Origin: Mallotus nudiflorus
Lineage: Eukaryota; Streptophyta; Magnoliopsida; Malpighiales; Euphorbiaceae
Assembly (NCBI GenBank): GCA_947683625.1
Contig: CANTUR010000166.1
Coordinates: 3,503,001-3,567,000 of the forward strand
DNA length: 64,000 bases
Direction: 5' to 3'
The position numbers and the translations under genes were made by a program. The notes under the pieces were generated by a model. That model saw only the letters and a list, made by a program, of their open reading frames with translations. It did no database searches and was not told the origin of the DNA. Positions 35,041-46,719 of this stretch are shown here, piece by piece (position 1 is the stretch's first letter; the number at the start of each line of letters is the position of its first letter).

Positions 35041-36058
35041 TTTTCTTGAAGTAATTTGATTTAAGGCATAGAGAAAGTCATGGGGTACTTTATCAAAATT
35101 AGCTAAGGATTCTAGTTCTAATTCTTTAACATCTTCACTATCACTGGACTCTTTAACTAGTTTGGTAACAAGGAATTGGATTAACTCAGAATCTTTTTAC
35201 TGTTTTTCTTTTAATTACTTTATTTCAGACTTTATAGTTTTGATTTGTCCTTGAAGTTCTTGGATATCACCTAATGGTTTTTTATTAAGCTTTTTCTTAT
35301 TGAGAATGGTAGTCAGGTTATATATTCCTATACTAGTAGAAGGTAACTCAATATCCTTAGGTTCAAGCTCCTTTTTAGAAATTGTCTAAACTGTTCGAGA
35401 TATTTTTTCTGCACCTCAAGGTCGTTTATATGTTGTATGACATCAAGGATGAGATTTTGTTCTTTAGTAAGGACATTGAGTTGCTTTATTCCTATATCAT
35501 AATCTATACTAGAATCAAAAGAAGAAAAAGAAAAAGTAGTAGCAAGTTCATCAATCTGAGGAGCTATGAAACTTTTAGAATCAAACTCTGACATATCTAT
35601 AAGAAGAGCTGTAAGCCTATTAAGGGTAGCTTCTTCTAATCCTAACTCATGGAGTTTTTTAGAGACTTTACAATATTTAGAGATATGGCTTGTTTTACCA
35701 CACTTAAAGCAAGTAACATCTTTAACATTGGTTTTTTTAGCTTTAATCTTGTTCGGGTTTCCTAGAAGTCTTTTTGTAGGGTTTTTTGTAGTAAGCTTCT
35801 TCCCTATCCTTTCTCTTGGTGGATTTCCTATATTTATAAGAAAATTTCCTAAATGAAGGTTTTAATGATTTCTTACTGCAATCTCCTTTACATGAAGGAT
35901 TTTGGGTGATACTATAATCGAACTGTTTACAGAAAGATCCTAGCTCCTATCTAGTTTTTTTCATTTCTTTCTTAAGACGCTTTTGAAGTTTTAAGTCCTG
36001 ACAAATTTTAAGACCTTCCCGTTGAGTAGTACTAATCAGTTCACCATAGAACCAAGAT

Positions 36059-36062
<4 letters not shown>
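35041..36062 (-). pseudogene. Caulimovirid coat-protein C-terminus with zinc knuckle, and linker to protease
   Basis: At about 35668-35712 the minus strand encodes CFKCGKTSHISKYC, a CCHC knuckle as at the end of caulimovirid coat proteins. It is preceded by a Lys/Arg-rich stretch (35720-35900) and followed by an open piece (35328-35594) leading to the protease. The N-terminal half of the coat protein is not here; the matching part is at the other end of the nest (6163 onward). A gap of roughly 0.4-0.5 kb remains, estimated from the motif positions. Confidence 0.72.

Positions 36063-36102
<40 letters not shown>
36062..36102. repeat. (TA)n tract at the pararetrovirus edge
   Basis: About 20 TA units separate the last recognisable viral sequence from the LTR fragment of element 4. 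The corresponding place in the other LTR copy of element 4 (near 39165) has no TA tract. Confidence 0.9.
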
Positions 36103-36105
<3 letters not shown>

Positions 36106-39100
36106 AATAAAATTACAAGGTACAACTTTTATTATTTTAAAATAAAAATATCTCCACTTTTATTATTCACACACACCTAAATATATATATACATATATAC
36201 TCTTTAACAATCAATTAAAAAATAAAATTTACTAAAATTTAACAAGTATTACTAATCTCATAATAATTAACACTGATTAATTAAAATAATAATTAAACTT
36301 AATAATCCATATTTAATATTAATAATTAAAAAATTTGGGTCTTTACAACAACAATTGACATATACCACCTATTTACCATAGTAGTTCAAGAAAAGAAATA
36401 TTCCAATGAACCAAAGATCAAATAAATAAATCATAAGCTTTGATACCAACTTTATCATAACCCAAATCCAAAGGTACGTGACCAGTACTAGAGAATAGGA
36501 AATGCATCCAAAATCCATAGTAAGCTTTATAAATTTTTCACGAATTAAAAATAATTAACAGAACAATAATGTCAAAATAAATCCATCAATATCAAATGTA
36601 GAATACAATATTCCAAATACATTAGTATCATAATTTTAAAACAATCTACAATACAAATAATACAAGTTTATACTCAACTACTGCGGTATCTAGAGTATGA
36701 TTATACAATGCAAAAATCAATTAAACATTCATAAAGCAACCGGTAAAGAACAAACCTAACGAAAATAGTGACTACTGGCAAACTGACTGTGAGATCTTAA
36801 AAAACAAGTTGAAAGGAATCAGACTCATTAAGTGAATAAATTTTATTAAATGTATACTGGTTTGAAAACATTTGTGAAATCACTTTTAAAGGTAAAATAA
36901 AATTTAAAAAATCAATATAAATATAAATATTAAAATCCTTTACTTTTCTCAAATATTCTTAAAATATAAAATACCTTTCAAAATCACAATTCACTTTATT
37001 ATAAAATTTTAACATGAAATCAAATAAATATCAGTTTAGGTGGAAAATCTAGTAGAACAGCTAAACCATCAAATTCTATTAGTCTTTTAGCTCATTTAGT
37101 CCAAATGACTGTCGTCCCAAAAGCAACCTTAATCGAGTTACAGTCGCAGTCTAATCACTTAACCCAATATTGATGTCCCGAGAGCAAGCTCAATTAAGTT
37201 ACATCCCATTTCCAGCCTGAGAGCACAAGTCTCCACCGAGCTCAATCACAATATTACCTGAGGGCACAAGTCTCCACCAAGCTCATTCACATACACAATA
37301 CATTATCATACCCGCGCACACGTGGTCTTAGTGATACCCACTAGGTAGCACGTTCTATCATTTTCTCCAAATCATTTGAATCATAATTAAATAAATAATT
37401 AAGACGAGATAAAATAAATTTCATAAAACATGCTCTGGAATACAAATCATGATTATAAATAGAGTAATCATGCATATGACAATATAAATAATGCATGTGG
37501 CAATATAAATAAATTCATAAATAAATTCTTATAATCAATTCATTATCATTTTAATCATACAAAAATATAATTTAAAATTCCACAACAAACATTCCACAAA
37601 ATCAACTTACCGGTTGAGCGTGCTGGGTGATGTATTCTCTACTGCCCAAATGTTACAGCTCTAGTCCTGAAGTCCTCTAAAATAAATAATATTTATTTAA
37701 AATATATTTATTCGATAAAATAAATAAATCCGTAAAAATTCTCAAAATTTATTAAAAACATTGAAGGATAATATTGACTCGATCTAAGACAAAATGCTAT
37801 ATAGGCTCAGAATTTAACAGATACCAATGTCACATTTTATGAAAAATCTATCAAAATTTTGGTAGAATCTCCTCTATAAAACAGACATTTCTCTACTGAA
37901 ATAAAGTTATTCCTGCACGAAAACAATACTTTTAGTAGTCTCATAGTTCAACAACTCGAGTTGGGCCCCATAATGTACTTTATGCCCAACCGAGATCCAC
38001 AATTCACAATATATATATAAATAATATAAATTATCTAAAATCATTAATAATTCATAAAAACTTAGTTAACTAATGCAAATTAATTTATTTATATATAATG
38101 AAAATATAAGAGAAATTTATTTCCAAATAAATAATAAAAATAGTTAATCTAATAAAACCCCCTTTAAACCTCTTTTAATAAAATCACCATTAATTACACT
38201 TAAACTATTTGAATAATCAAAGTATATCATAAGAATCATAAATAACTCATTTAAAGCTTAAAAACAATAAATAAATTTATTATTTGCTTATTTTTCAAAA
38301 ATTACTACTAATGAACTAAAATGTAGAATTTAATTATAAAAATTATTTTTATACTTTTATTATTCAAAAATCTGTCTAAAACAGAATAAATACTAATAAA
38401 TTTAATTAAACTTAAATAATTACTAATTTATAACAATTTTTTCAAAAATACATATTTATACATAAACTTTAAAAATTCATATCTTAAATTCTAAAACTAA
38501 TCTCACAAAACTTGCTTCACAAAGATTACTCCACATAATATATAGAATTTAGTAAAAATATGTTCACATTCTGGGTTCGGAACAGTATCATGAATAGTAA
38601 ACGAGACCCGGAATAGTGACCCAAAATTCAACTTCCTCGAAAATTTGCAAACCATACATCAAATGAAATCTCTCAACCTTAATTTAAATAATCTAAACTC
38701 AATTTGACATGTATGAATAGAATACAAGCTCAATTTCACAAATTAAAATAAAAAACCTAGAATAGAATTTCCCAAAATTGAGGGACTTACTGGAGATGAA
38801 AATCAAAATGGATTGAGGGCTTTAGAAGCCTAGAGGATGGAGATTCAAATGAGACCAACGACAAGCCAAGGGGTGGCCGAAGGCTGCGCCGACAAGCCAA
38901 AAGGTGGCCGAAGGCGACATCGGCAAAACCTTGAATCCCATTGCAGTGAGAAGAAGAGAAACTGAGAGAGACAGAGAATGGCGAGAGAGGAAGTGAACAG
39001 GGAGGAGCCAGCGATCTGCTGGTAGCGATGGCAGCACAGCGAGGAGCAGCTGGCATAGTGATGGTGGCAGGTGGTGGCAACGTGGGAAGGTGGAGGAGGA

Positions 39101-39381
39101 AAAGGGAAGAAGAAAAGAAAAAGAAAGAGGAAGAGGAAAAAGGAAAAGAAAAAAAAAAAAAGCATGCTACCTTTTTTTAAAAAATAAAAGTATCAAAAAG
39201 TATAATTTTTATTATTTAAAATAAAAATATCTCCTCTCTCAATTATACAACGCGCACACACATATATATATAAATATATATATAACATACATAATTTATA
39301 CTCTTAAAAATTAATAAAATTTTTTATTAACAATAGATTTGACACTAATTAATTAAAATACTAATTAAACTTAATAATCCA
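36103..39381 (-). mobile_element. Element 4: gypsy remnant, LTR fragment plus LTR with only about 105 bp of interior
   Basis: A truncated 3' LTR piece (36103-36347, sense start TGTAAAGACCC) is followed by 105 bp of interior and a long 5' LTR (36453 to about 39381). The sequence before 36347 aligns with 39165-39381, confirming the LTR pair. The primer-binding site is present (minus TGGTATCAAAGC, plus 36437-36448). All coding sequence and the polypurine tract are gone. The outer 5' LTR end could not be found: after TAATCC at 39381 the similarity stops. Confidence 0.75.
36453..39381 (-). repeat. 5' LTR of element 4
   Basis: Shares with the other elements the inner terminus (TATCATAACCC), the CACTAGGTAGCACGTTC box near 37342, a decayed stem-loop near 37890-37910 and the purine-rich tract near 39100-39155. 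A donor-like GTAAGT at 38790 and an acceptor-like GTGCAG ending at 37913 bound 878 nt. Confidence 0.75.
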
Positions 39382-40832
39382 CGTGAAGGCCAACTGCAAG
39401 GCTTAGTGGGCTTTCAAAAGTCCATATTTAGTTTCTGAATTTAATCTCTAAAGTTGGTTTCTGAGAACATTCATCGAATCCAATTACTATAAAAGTTTTT
39501 CCAAATCTCATCCGAGTAACAACTTGGACTATAAGTTCATATTGTGTCTCCTAGTAGGTCCTAAACCTGCATAGTGCTGTAATCACTGAATATTTAGACA
39601 CATACTGAATCTCACCGCTTACACACCTATTATTACAAGTAGATGGAGTAGAGTTACAATTTTTTTTTCAAATAAAAAAATGAGTTCAACTCACATTCAA
39701 TACAAAAACTGCAAAATAGTAAGTTAAAAAACAGCATTTTATGAAGTAAGTGGTGAATTTAAAATAAATACAAAATAAAATTTGTCCATCTTACTTTTAA
39801 TTTAGTTGAACTAAAAAAAAATCCCATATCAAATTTATTATATTTTATCGTTAAATAAATCATGTATAGTATAAATATTTTATATTTCAATATTGGTTAA
39901 GAAATAATTTCAGATATTTAAAATTAGTTTATATATGTCATTTCTCTAACTAAAAATCCAAAAAAATAAAATTAAAATTTTTTTTAGACTAATATTCTTT
40001 AGAACTTACTGAATTTTAACTAATTCCATTTAATATAAGCAAATCATAAGAGTGGTGAAGGTTGCTTAGTAACTAATTAACATGATTATATATATTAAAT
40101 CTGAATCTAAAAATTTGAGAACTTAAAATATAATTTCAACAATAACGGTTACTTATCGGTTCATCTCAAAATAAAGAAAATGTTCAGCTTTATAAAACTG
40201 TAAACAAATAGAATAAGATAATTAATCTTTAGTACAAAGTTGAGGGCCAATATAGCTAAAAAAAAAAAGCTAAAATAAGTTAGAGTATCTTCAATAGTAG
40301 TTTTTTAAATAAAAAATATATTTAAGGTAATAATGAACATCTTAAAATATAAACAGTAAATAATTTTATTTAAATTTAATATTTTTTTATTTCACTTTTT
40401 ATTTTATTTTAGAAGTATTTAATTTTAATTTTTTTCTCTCCTCTTTATAAGAATAAATCAATAGAAAATAAATATATGTATAAAAAACTATTGTATATTA
40501 ATTAACTTTTATATAAAAAGTAAATTTTTACTTTATATTCATAGAGAGTTAAACTCATTTTCTAATCTGTAATTTAGAATTAGAAAATGAGTTGGATTTG
40601 TGTTTTTTACAATCACAAAAATGCTTTCAATATTTATCTAATGTGGGTTGAATTATATATATAATTGCTGAAACAAAATATTATTAAATGTTATCTTTAT
40701 AATGGAGTAGCTCAAATGATGATAAAATTGAGTTGAATAGAAAATTCAATTCTTTTTATCTCTTTACCTTTAACCTCTTTAATTGTTAAAAAAAACAATG
40801 ATTATTGGACCTTATAGAGTGTTAATAATGTG

Positions 40833-40886
40833 GCATTGTTAGAGCTAATAAAGCAATGTTAGAGCTAATAAAGCAATGTTAGAGCT
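40833..40886. repeat. 20-bp tandem repeat upstream of the RRM gene
   Basis: GCAATGTTAGAGCTAATAAA at 40853-40872, with a one-base variant at 40833-40852 and a partial third unit at 40873-40886. It lies about 200-250 bases upstream of the start codon. Confidence 0.9.
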
Positions 40887-40967
40887 GGACCCTAATAAAA
40901 AGCCCACTCACAAATTGTCAGGTAAAAATGTCCACTTTTGTTTTTGTTTTTTTGTTTCAGTCTTCGC

Positions 40968-41071
40968 AAACCCTATAAGTTTAGATTTTAGGGCTTTGTT
41001 TTCTTTTTCAATTATTCCCAAATTTGGGATTTTGAATTTAGGGTTATCAGAATTCACTGTTATTAGGGTTT
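40968..41071. promoter_or_regulatory. Telo-box motifs at the RRM gene start
   Basis: AAACCCTA at 40968-40975 and the reverse form TTAGGGTTT at 41063-41071, just before the start codon. Telo boxes are known in promoters and leaders of plant genes for translation and RNA handling in dividing cells. Whether these lie in the promoter or the 5' UTR is not known. Confidence 0.5.
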
Positions 41072-41089
41072 TCAGGTGTAGAATTGAAG

Positions 41090-42564
41090 ATGGATACGGA
41101 TAAAGCGAAGATATTTGTTGGAGGTATATCTCGAGAGACGAATGAAGATGCTCTGAAAGTTCATTTTAGTAAGTACGGTGATGTTGTAGGTTCCCTCGTT
41201 GCTAAAGATAAGACTACTAAACATTCCAGAGGGTTTGGCTTTGTTTGGTTTTCTGATTCTTCTTCTGCTGATAACGCTCTTCACGATTCTCATGTAATTC
41301 TTGGGAGAACGGTCAGTTATTCTTTTTTCTTTTTTGCTTTCTTTTTATCAGTTTGTATGTGATTTTAAGTGTCATTTTAATGTTCTTTAGTATTATGACT
41401 AGGATCATGATGAAAATTTTGTTTCTTTTGGAGTCTTGGTTCTGTTGCTTTTGTTTGAGGGGGACTAATTGTTTTCTTTTTGGGATTTGTTTATGTTAGT
41501 TTTGGTGTTAGGGTATAGACTTTGGTTTGGTTCTCTAAATAAATATGTTTTTGAGTCACTAAATTATTGATGTTTGGGGACAAGGAGACAATTTATGTTT
41601 GTACTAGTTTCTGGGTTGTATAATTGATTGGTATTTTTTCATAATTTAGGTGGAAGTGAAAAAGGCAATACCCAAAACTGAACAGCTGCAAGTTCCACAG
41701 TACCAACTGCGGCGGCAGTGGCAATTCCCCAGCCATCAAAAGTATAGTAGGTTAAGCGAAAGTAGTAGTAATGGGAATGGAAACGGAAACGGAAACGGAA
41801 ACGGAAACGGTAATGGGAATGAATGCTTCAGGACTAAAAAGATCTTTGTAGGGGGTTTATCATCTGATCTAACTGAGGAACAGTTTAAGAATTACTTTGA
41901 GAGTTTTGGTAAGATAATAGATGTAGTTGTGATGCAAGACAGCTCAACTAACAGACCGAGGGGATTTGGGTTTGTTACCTTTGATTCGGATGAGTCTGTT
42001 GATAAAGCTATGCAGACAACTTTTCATGAGCTAAAGGGCAAGCTTGTGGAAGTTAAGAGGGCTGTACCAAAAGAAGAAATTAATGGCACTACTAACAACA
42101 GCTATAAAGGTGGTGTAAGAGGGTCTTTCACTAATATTTCTGAACTTGGAAATTACCTCCCCTGCAGCCCTGGATATGAAATTCAACCAAGTTATGTTCC
42201 TCTTTCTTTTTATAATGGTAATGGTGTTGTTGGAGCCTATTCATATGGAACAGGCATGTATGGCGCCTACCCTACTGTAGGCTACATCAGACCTGGCTTT
42301 GGAGTTGTACCAGTTGCCTTTAGAAGCCATTGGATTGGGGCCACCATGTTTCCTTCACCATATAACAATACTTTTCCTTACCTGGCTTACACTAACAGCA
42401 ATTTTAACATTACAGATATGATGGTTCATCCGAGTGGAAATGTGAAGCTGAATGAGCTTGACAATGAACATCAGCTATCAGATGCTACACTGCCTTCAGT
42501 TCAAAGCTTAAAGTTGGTTGATTCATCAGGTGTGAGAGGTAGTGAAGGTGGTGCCTCTAGGTAA
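41090..42564 (+). CDS. Two-RRM RNA-binding protein, hnRNP A/B (RNP1/Musashi-like) type
   Basis: Two exons, 41090-41311 and 41650-42564, joined in frame by a GT-AG intron (GTCAGT...TTTAG), give 378 residues. The start is the ATG at 41090 (MDTDKAKIFVGG); an open frame begins slightly earlier but only with TTG. RRM1 has RNP2 IFVGGI (residues 8-13) and RNP1 RGFGFVWF (47-54). RRM2 has IFVGGL (139-144) and RGFGFVTF (178-185). An Asn-Gly repeat (about residues 115-131) lies between them; the C-terminal tail is rich in Gly, Tyr, Pro and Asn. Proteins of this type bind RNA in nucleus and cytoplasm and act in splicing, stability or translation. The exact orthologue is not resolved. Confidence 0.92.
41769..41822 (+). 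repeat. Coding hexanucleotide repeat (Asn-Gly)n
   Basis: Imperfect AAYGGN units, with several perfect copies of GGAAAC, encode about eight Asn-Gly dipeptides between the two RRMs. Such a tract should vary in length between individuals. Confidence 0.9.
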
Positions 42565-43770
42565 CAGAATAGAATAGGTCTTTTGAACAGCTGAAGACTT
42601 CTTCCTGTAGGTAGTTGTAGTTGATCACCCTGTACACATATTTCATGCACATTTGAAAATGTTAGGAAATTCTTTCAATTGGGTTAGGACATTGTAACCA
42701 TCATTGTTTATATGTCTACTTCTCATGTGCCAATTCGGCATCATAAACATGTTGCTTGCTGCGTGTCTTCTTTTGTTTCTAGCTTTTGTAAGTACATCAT
42801 TCTGTCATCTATAACATTTATTTAATTAGATTTTACAGCTGTCTTTGACCTTATGAGTATGTCCTACAAATTACAGGATGAATCATGTGGCTCATGGTAA
42901 GCTTTACATAAATGCAATCTGTCTCTCTGGTTTTGGTAATTTCTTTCAATCTTGATGAAATGATGTGCTACTGTTTGTCAAATGAATTCATTTTATGTAA
43001 GAGAAAAGGTAAATGTAATTTGTTGTTTCTTGTTGTTGAAGACCAGTGTACTAAAGACTGGGGACTTGTACAGAAGTGTTTTGGCTCTTTTTGAGTCTTG
43101 ACTCTCGAGCATTCAGCATATAGAATGGAATTAGTAAGACTTTGATGAGTTCGTTTGCTTATGGTTAATAGAGTGAATTTGCGCAAGTGATAGTACTATT
43201 TATTGGCAAAAAGAAGACAAAAATTCGTGTATGTTTGGAGCATTAAGGCGGCAATATGTTGAAAATGTGGATCGTGTTTCTCAAGTTGGCACTTCACAGT
43301 GAATATTGACTGGTGCAGCGGATGTTAAATTCTTTGGTACATGTACTTAATTCAATCTTGCCTTATTGTTGCAACTTTGTTACAGGTTTTTCAAGCAGAA
43401 CTGGAGTTGGTGAAATTGGGGGGAATTTTCAAATCAAATCGTTTTTAAATGAATTTCAATATGATTTGGGCTACAATAGATGAAAATTGTGTTATCTAAA
43501 AATGAAAAAAATTTATACTAAATGGGCTATCAATTGATTTGCTTCCAATTTCAAAGATGCACCAAATTGCCATATTTTTTGAGATTAATGATGCACAAGA
43601 AAATAAATTTAAATTAAGTAGAATTAAAATAAAAGGCCGAGTAAGAAGTCGAGCCAGTAGAAAGCCCATACCACAAAAGAAACAAACCTTGGAAACCAGA
43701 AAAAATGGCCACTAATGGCGTTGGAAATAGCAAAAAATAGGGAAGCCCACAAAAACATGAGTGATGAAGA
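42565..43770. other. 3' region of the RRM gene and upstream region of the DUF3054 gene
   Basis: No coding frame supported. The first several hundred bases are probably 3' UTR of the RRM gene; I found no clear polyadenylation signal. An AATAAA occurs at 43602-43607 but lies too near the next gene to assign. Confidence 0.5.
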
Positions 43771-43854
43771 TTGGTGGTGTGGAACTGTAAGTCAGAAATA
43801 TCAGAAGCATCTTTGTGGGCGATTGAGTTTGAGTGTGAACTGAGGTATAAAAAA

Positions 43855-46491
43855 ATGCTGCTGGTAAGCCAAGGTGCAGGAGGAGCTCTATCAGCTAGAA
43901 GATGTACATGCACTCTCGACCATAGGTCTCCTCTCAAATTCACCCACAGAAAACAACCTCTCTTCTTCTCTAATAATGCTACTACAGGAGGACCCAAGTT
44001 CATTTCCAAGCAAAGACAATCTTTTTACCATAATCTCACTATTGCCAAGGCTGATGGAATTGTTGATCCCACCACTTCTGCAACAGCCAAGCAATCTATT
44101 TCTAACACCAATAACAATAATTCACCTCCTCCGTCTTTCGTTACTGATGAAACTGTTTTTGTGGGTGAAGAAAATGTTCCTTTGGAAGGTGTTATTCAGT
44201 TTGAGAAGCCCAACTCGTCTTCACGTTTGGATGAATGGGGGTAATTTTGAATTTTCTTTTCTTCAATTCAGTTCCTTCGATTCTATATTCTTGTGATTTT
44301 TTGAGTGCCTAAATTTTTTAGATGGTTGCGGCTTATTGTTCAGAGTCTGTGTTGTTTAACCGTCCTTAATATGTGTTACAGTCGTATAGCTTTGTTTTCT
44401 GGTGGAGATGTATTGGCTTTGCTTCTGTTCTCTGCTATTGGAAGATTTAGCCATGGTTTCTCCGTTTTTGACTTTGAGACAGTTCGCACTGCTGACCCTT
44501 TTATTGCTGGTATATTTTGTAGTTATTTTTATTGCTGGTTTGATTTGAATTGTGAAGAAATTGAATGTGGGTTAACAATTGACAGGGTGGTTCTTGGGTG
44601 CTTACTTCCTTGGTGGTTATGGAGAGGATGGTCGTGGAATGAATGGTGTTTCTAAGGCTGTTGTTGCTGCTGTTAAATCTTGGGCTGTAGGGATTCCCGT
44701 AAGTTTCAATTTTCCTCGATATTTTCACAAGTGGAGGATTTGCACATTAGCAGTTTTTCTTATTGCAATTGATGTCAACTAGACTTGTGTTGGGAAGTGT
44801 CAATATCATATTAATATGCGCTCAATGTTAGTCGTGTGGAAATATTTGCTTAGAAGATCAATTTATTTGCTGTGGATTTCTTTACAAATTCATATCTTTC
44901 TTTTAACGACATCCAATTGTTGCTCTTCTTGCATATGTTTAGGTAGGAGAACTTGTCATTTGCTTAATGGTTTAGCAATGAGTGGGGAGATCTGAGAAAA
45001 CATATGTCTTTTGTATAATTATATGCAGGAGAAATAAATAAGTTAGAATTATACAGCGTCCTTCATGTGCAAGAGGACAACAGCCTTGCTAATTTGTTTA
45101 TTCCCCATGTCATGTGAACCTTCGGAGTCCAGTGACCTGAAGTTGCTCAATACAGTTCAGGCTGGAACCAACTTAAATCATATATATTGCTTTTATCGAT
45201 ATTTTCTTAGATGGCTAAACTTTTGTCCTTGATCACTTGATATGCTAAAACAGATTGTATACTGCATCTGCTGGTTTAAGATATTAAAGGTTTACACTTT
45301 ATGTTTTCTTACATTTTCCTGCCATGTTCAAGGGATTGTTCCTAGTATCCTTGTTCCTCATTTTACCATCCCTTCAAGCAATAGGTGCATGTTTAAATTG
45401 AAATCAGGTCCATACTTTTTAGGTTTAATTTTTCTCTCTCCATGCCTTGCTGATTACGTATTTTTTGTGCAGTGATTTTTATTTCAGTTTTCTTTTTCAT
45501 GGGCACATTGTTTAAGCAAAATCTGTCATGGCTGTTGATAAGCTAATCTCCTTTTTTTGTTCCTCATTTACTTGCTTGGCAGCTGGGATTAATTATTAGG
45601 GCAGCAACTTCAGGTCACATTCCACCATATACTTTTGTCTTCGTTACAATGGGAAGCACTGCTGTTTTGCTTGTGGGATGGAGAGCACTGTTATCCAGCA
45701 TTCTTCCTAATAATGAAAGTAAGAAAAATGATGTATACCGTCGTGGCAACCCCTTTGAGCTTTTTGAGGTATTCATTTTTCCATGCTTAAGCATTGTTTT
45801 GATAACTAATATGTCTGGAGATATAGTGTTACCTTGACGTGTGTGAGTTTGTGAATATTTTTACTATTTTCTTATTCTGATAGTGATACTTGCCACACAA
45901 TGATCTGTATATGCACATCGTAACTTCTGAAGCCGTTCTGCTACAGAATATGGGCTTTCTGGAAATTTGCCCATTGAGTTATGCATTTTGTAATTTTTGT
46001 ATAGTGTAATGGTTGTAGCTAAAATCCTATTGCTTCCCTGAGCCCATCTTGTAGATAAGGACCTACATGCAACCTCTTTTATTGCTTAGGAATTCTAATA
46101 GTAGGAACTTAAAAAAGTAGAGTAATTTAGCAATTTTTTTGAAGGATGGAGTTTCTACATTCTTGTTTGGATTTTGGGTGAAGTGGTGTATTATTTTTTA
46201 AATGAGAACCTTGACATCCATGTCAGCTATGCATTATGGAGCCCTGTATTTGTTTGTTCTATTATTTGAAAATTGCTTAGTGCAATGTCTGGTGACTACA
46301 ACAAGAATTGAATAACATTTGAGCTGCTATTTTCTTTGCATGCTTTATTCGTCCTCGATAGTGTGCAGTTTGAATTTGTGCAGTTTGCTTTTATGCTGTT
46401 GCTGGTGCTTTATATGCCAACTTCTAGTTCCTAATAGAGAATTATCTACAAATGGTTGCAGTTGCTAACATCGTTGGTGCGAAGGTGGTGA
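43855..46491 (+). CDS. DUF3054 family membrane protein, probably plastid-targeted
   Basis: Five exons with GT-AG introns join in frame to 280 residues: 43855-44240, 44382-44509, 44586-44698, 45583-45768 and 46462-46491. The last exon encodes only LLTSLVRRW and the stop. The first about 65 residues (MLLVSQGAGGALSARR...) are rich in Ser, Arg and Thr and poor in acidic residues, as in chloroplast transit peptides. From residue 129 on there is the DUF3054 core with hydrophobic segments around ALFSGGDVLALLLFSAIG, GWFLGAYFLGG, LGLIIRAATSG and FVFVTMGSTAVLLVGW, suggesting three or four membrane spans. The family has no settled biochemical function. An in-frame upstream ATG at 43771 would add 28 residues; I prefer 43855 because it gives the better transit peptide. 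Confidence 0.88.
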
Positions 46492-46710
46492 TTGTGATAG
46501 CTCTTTTGTGCGTGATTGTACCTAACCAACTATGATGTATCTGAAGGCATCTGTGTTTTCAGTTTAGACTTCATACTTTTTGTAACTATCAGTTATCATT
46601 GTAACAGGTATGAAAAAATCCTAGATAGATGCTAATAACTGTATATGATCATTGTGCCTTAAGCTCTCCTTCAAATGCATTCTTTTATCTGGTGCTTAAA
46701 GTTTAATTCT

Positions 46711-46716
46711 AATAAA
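46711..46716 (+). terminator. Candidate polyadenylation signal of the DUF3054 gene
   Basis: AATAAA about 220 bases after the stop codon. Plant signals are weakly defined, so this is only a candidate. Confidence 0.4.
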
Positions 46717-46719
46717 GAA

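Larger units (their letters stand above)
32347..36062 (-). mobile_element. Endogenous caulimovirid, segment A (coat-protein end to post-RNase H region)
   Basis: Minus-strand viral sequence from a (TA)n tract at its right edge down to element 2. Order: zinc-knuckle end of the coat protein, protease, reverse transcriptase, RNase H and a further Trp-rich C-terminal region. The order and the YIDD/zinc-knuckle motifs identify Caulimoviridae. Together with segments B and C it makes about 7.9 kb. Heavily decayed. Confidence 0.85.
39382..41089. other. Intergenic and upstream region of the RRM gene
   Basis: AT-rich, no coding signal. It holds a perfect 15-bp inverted repeat (40552-40566 and 40579-40593, arm AACTCATTTTCTAAT) with a 12-nt loop, three tandem 20-bp units (40833-40886) and telo-box motifs near the gene start. 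The inverted repeat might be the core of a small transposon, but I could not find its ends. Confidence 0.6.

Noticed and set aside
38787..39165. Overlapping minus-strand open frames up to 106 residues
   Set aside because: They lie in the 5' LTR of element 4 at the place equivalent to the leader of element 1; low-complexity Phe/Leu and Ser/Pro translation with no conserved domain.
40273..40320. Possible miniature transposon end (GTTAGAGTATCTTCAATAGT)
   Set aside because: No matching inverted end was found downstream, so boundaries cannot be supported.
43614..44094. Minus-strand open frames opposite the first DUF3054 exon
   Set aside because: Antisense of a spliced plus-strand gene; no domain.
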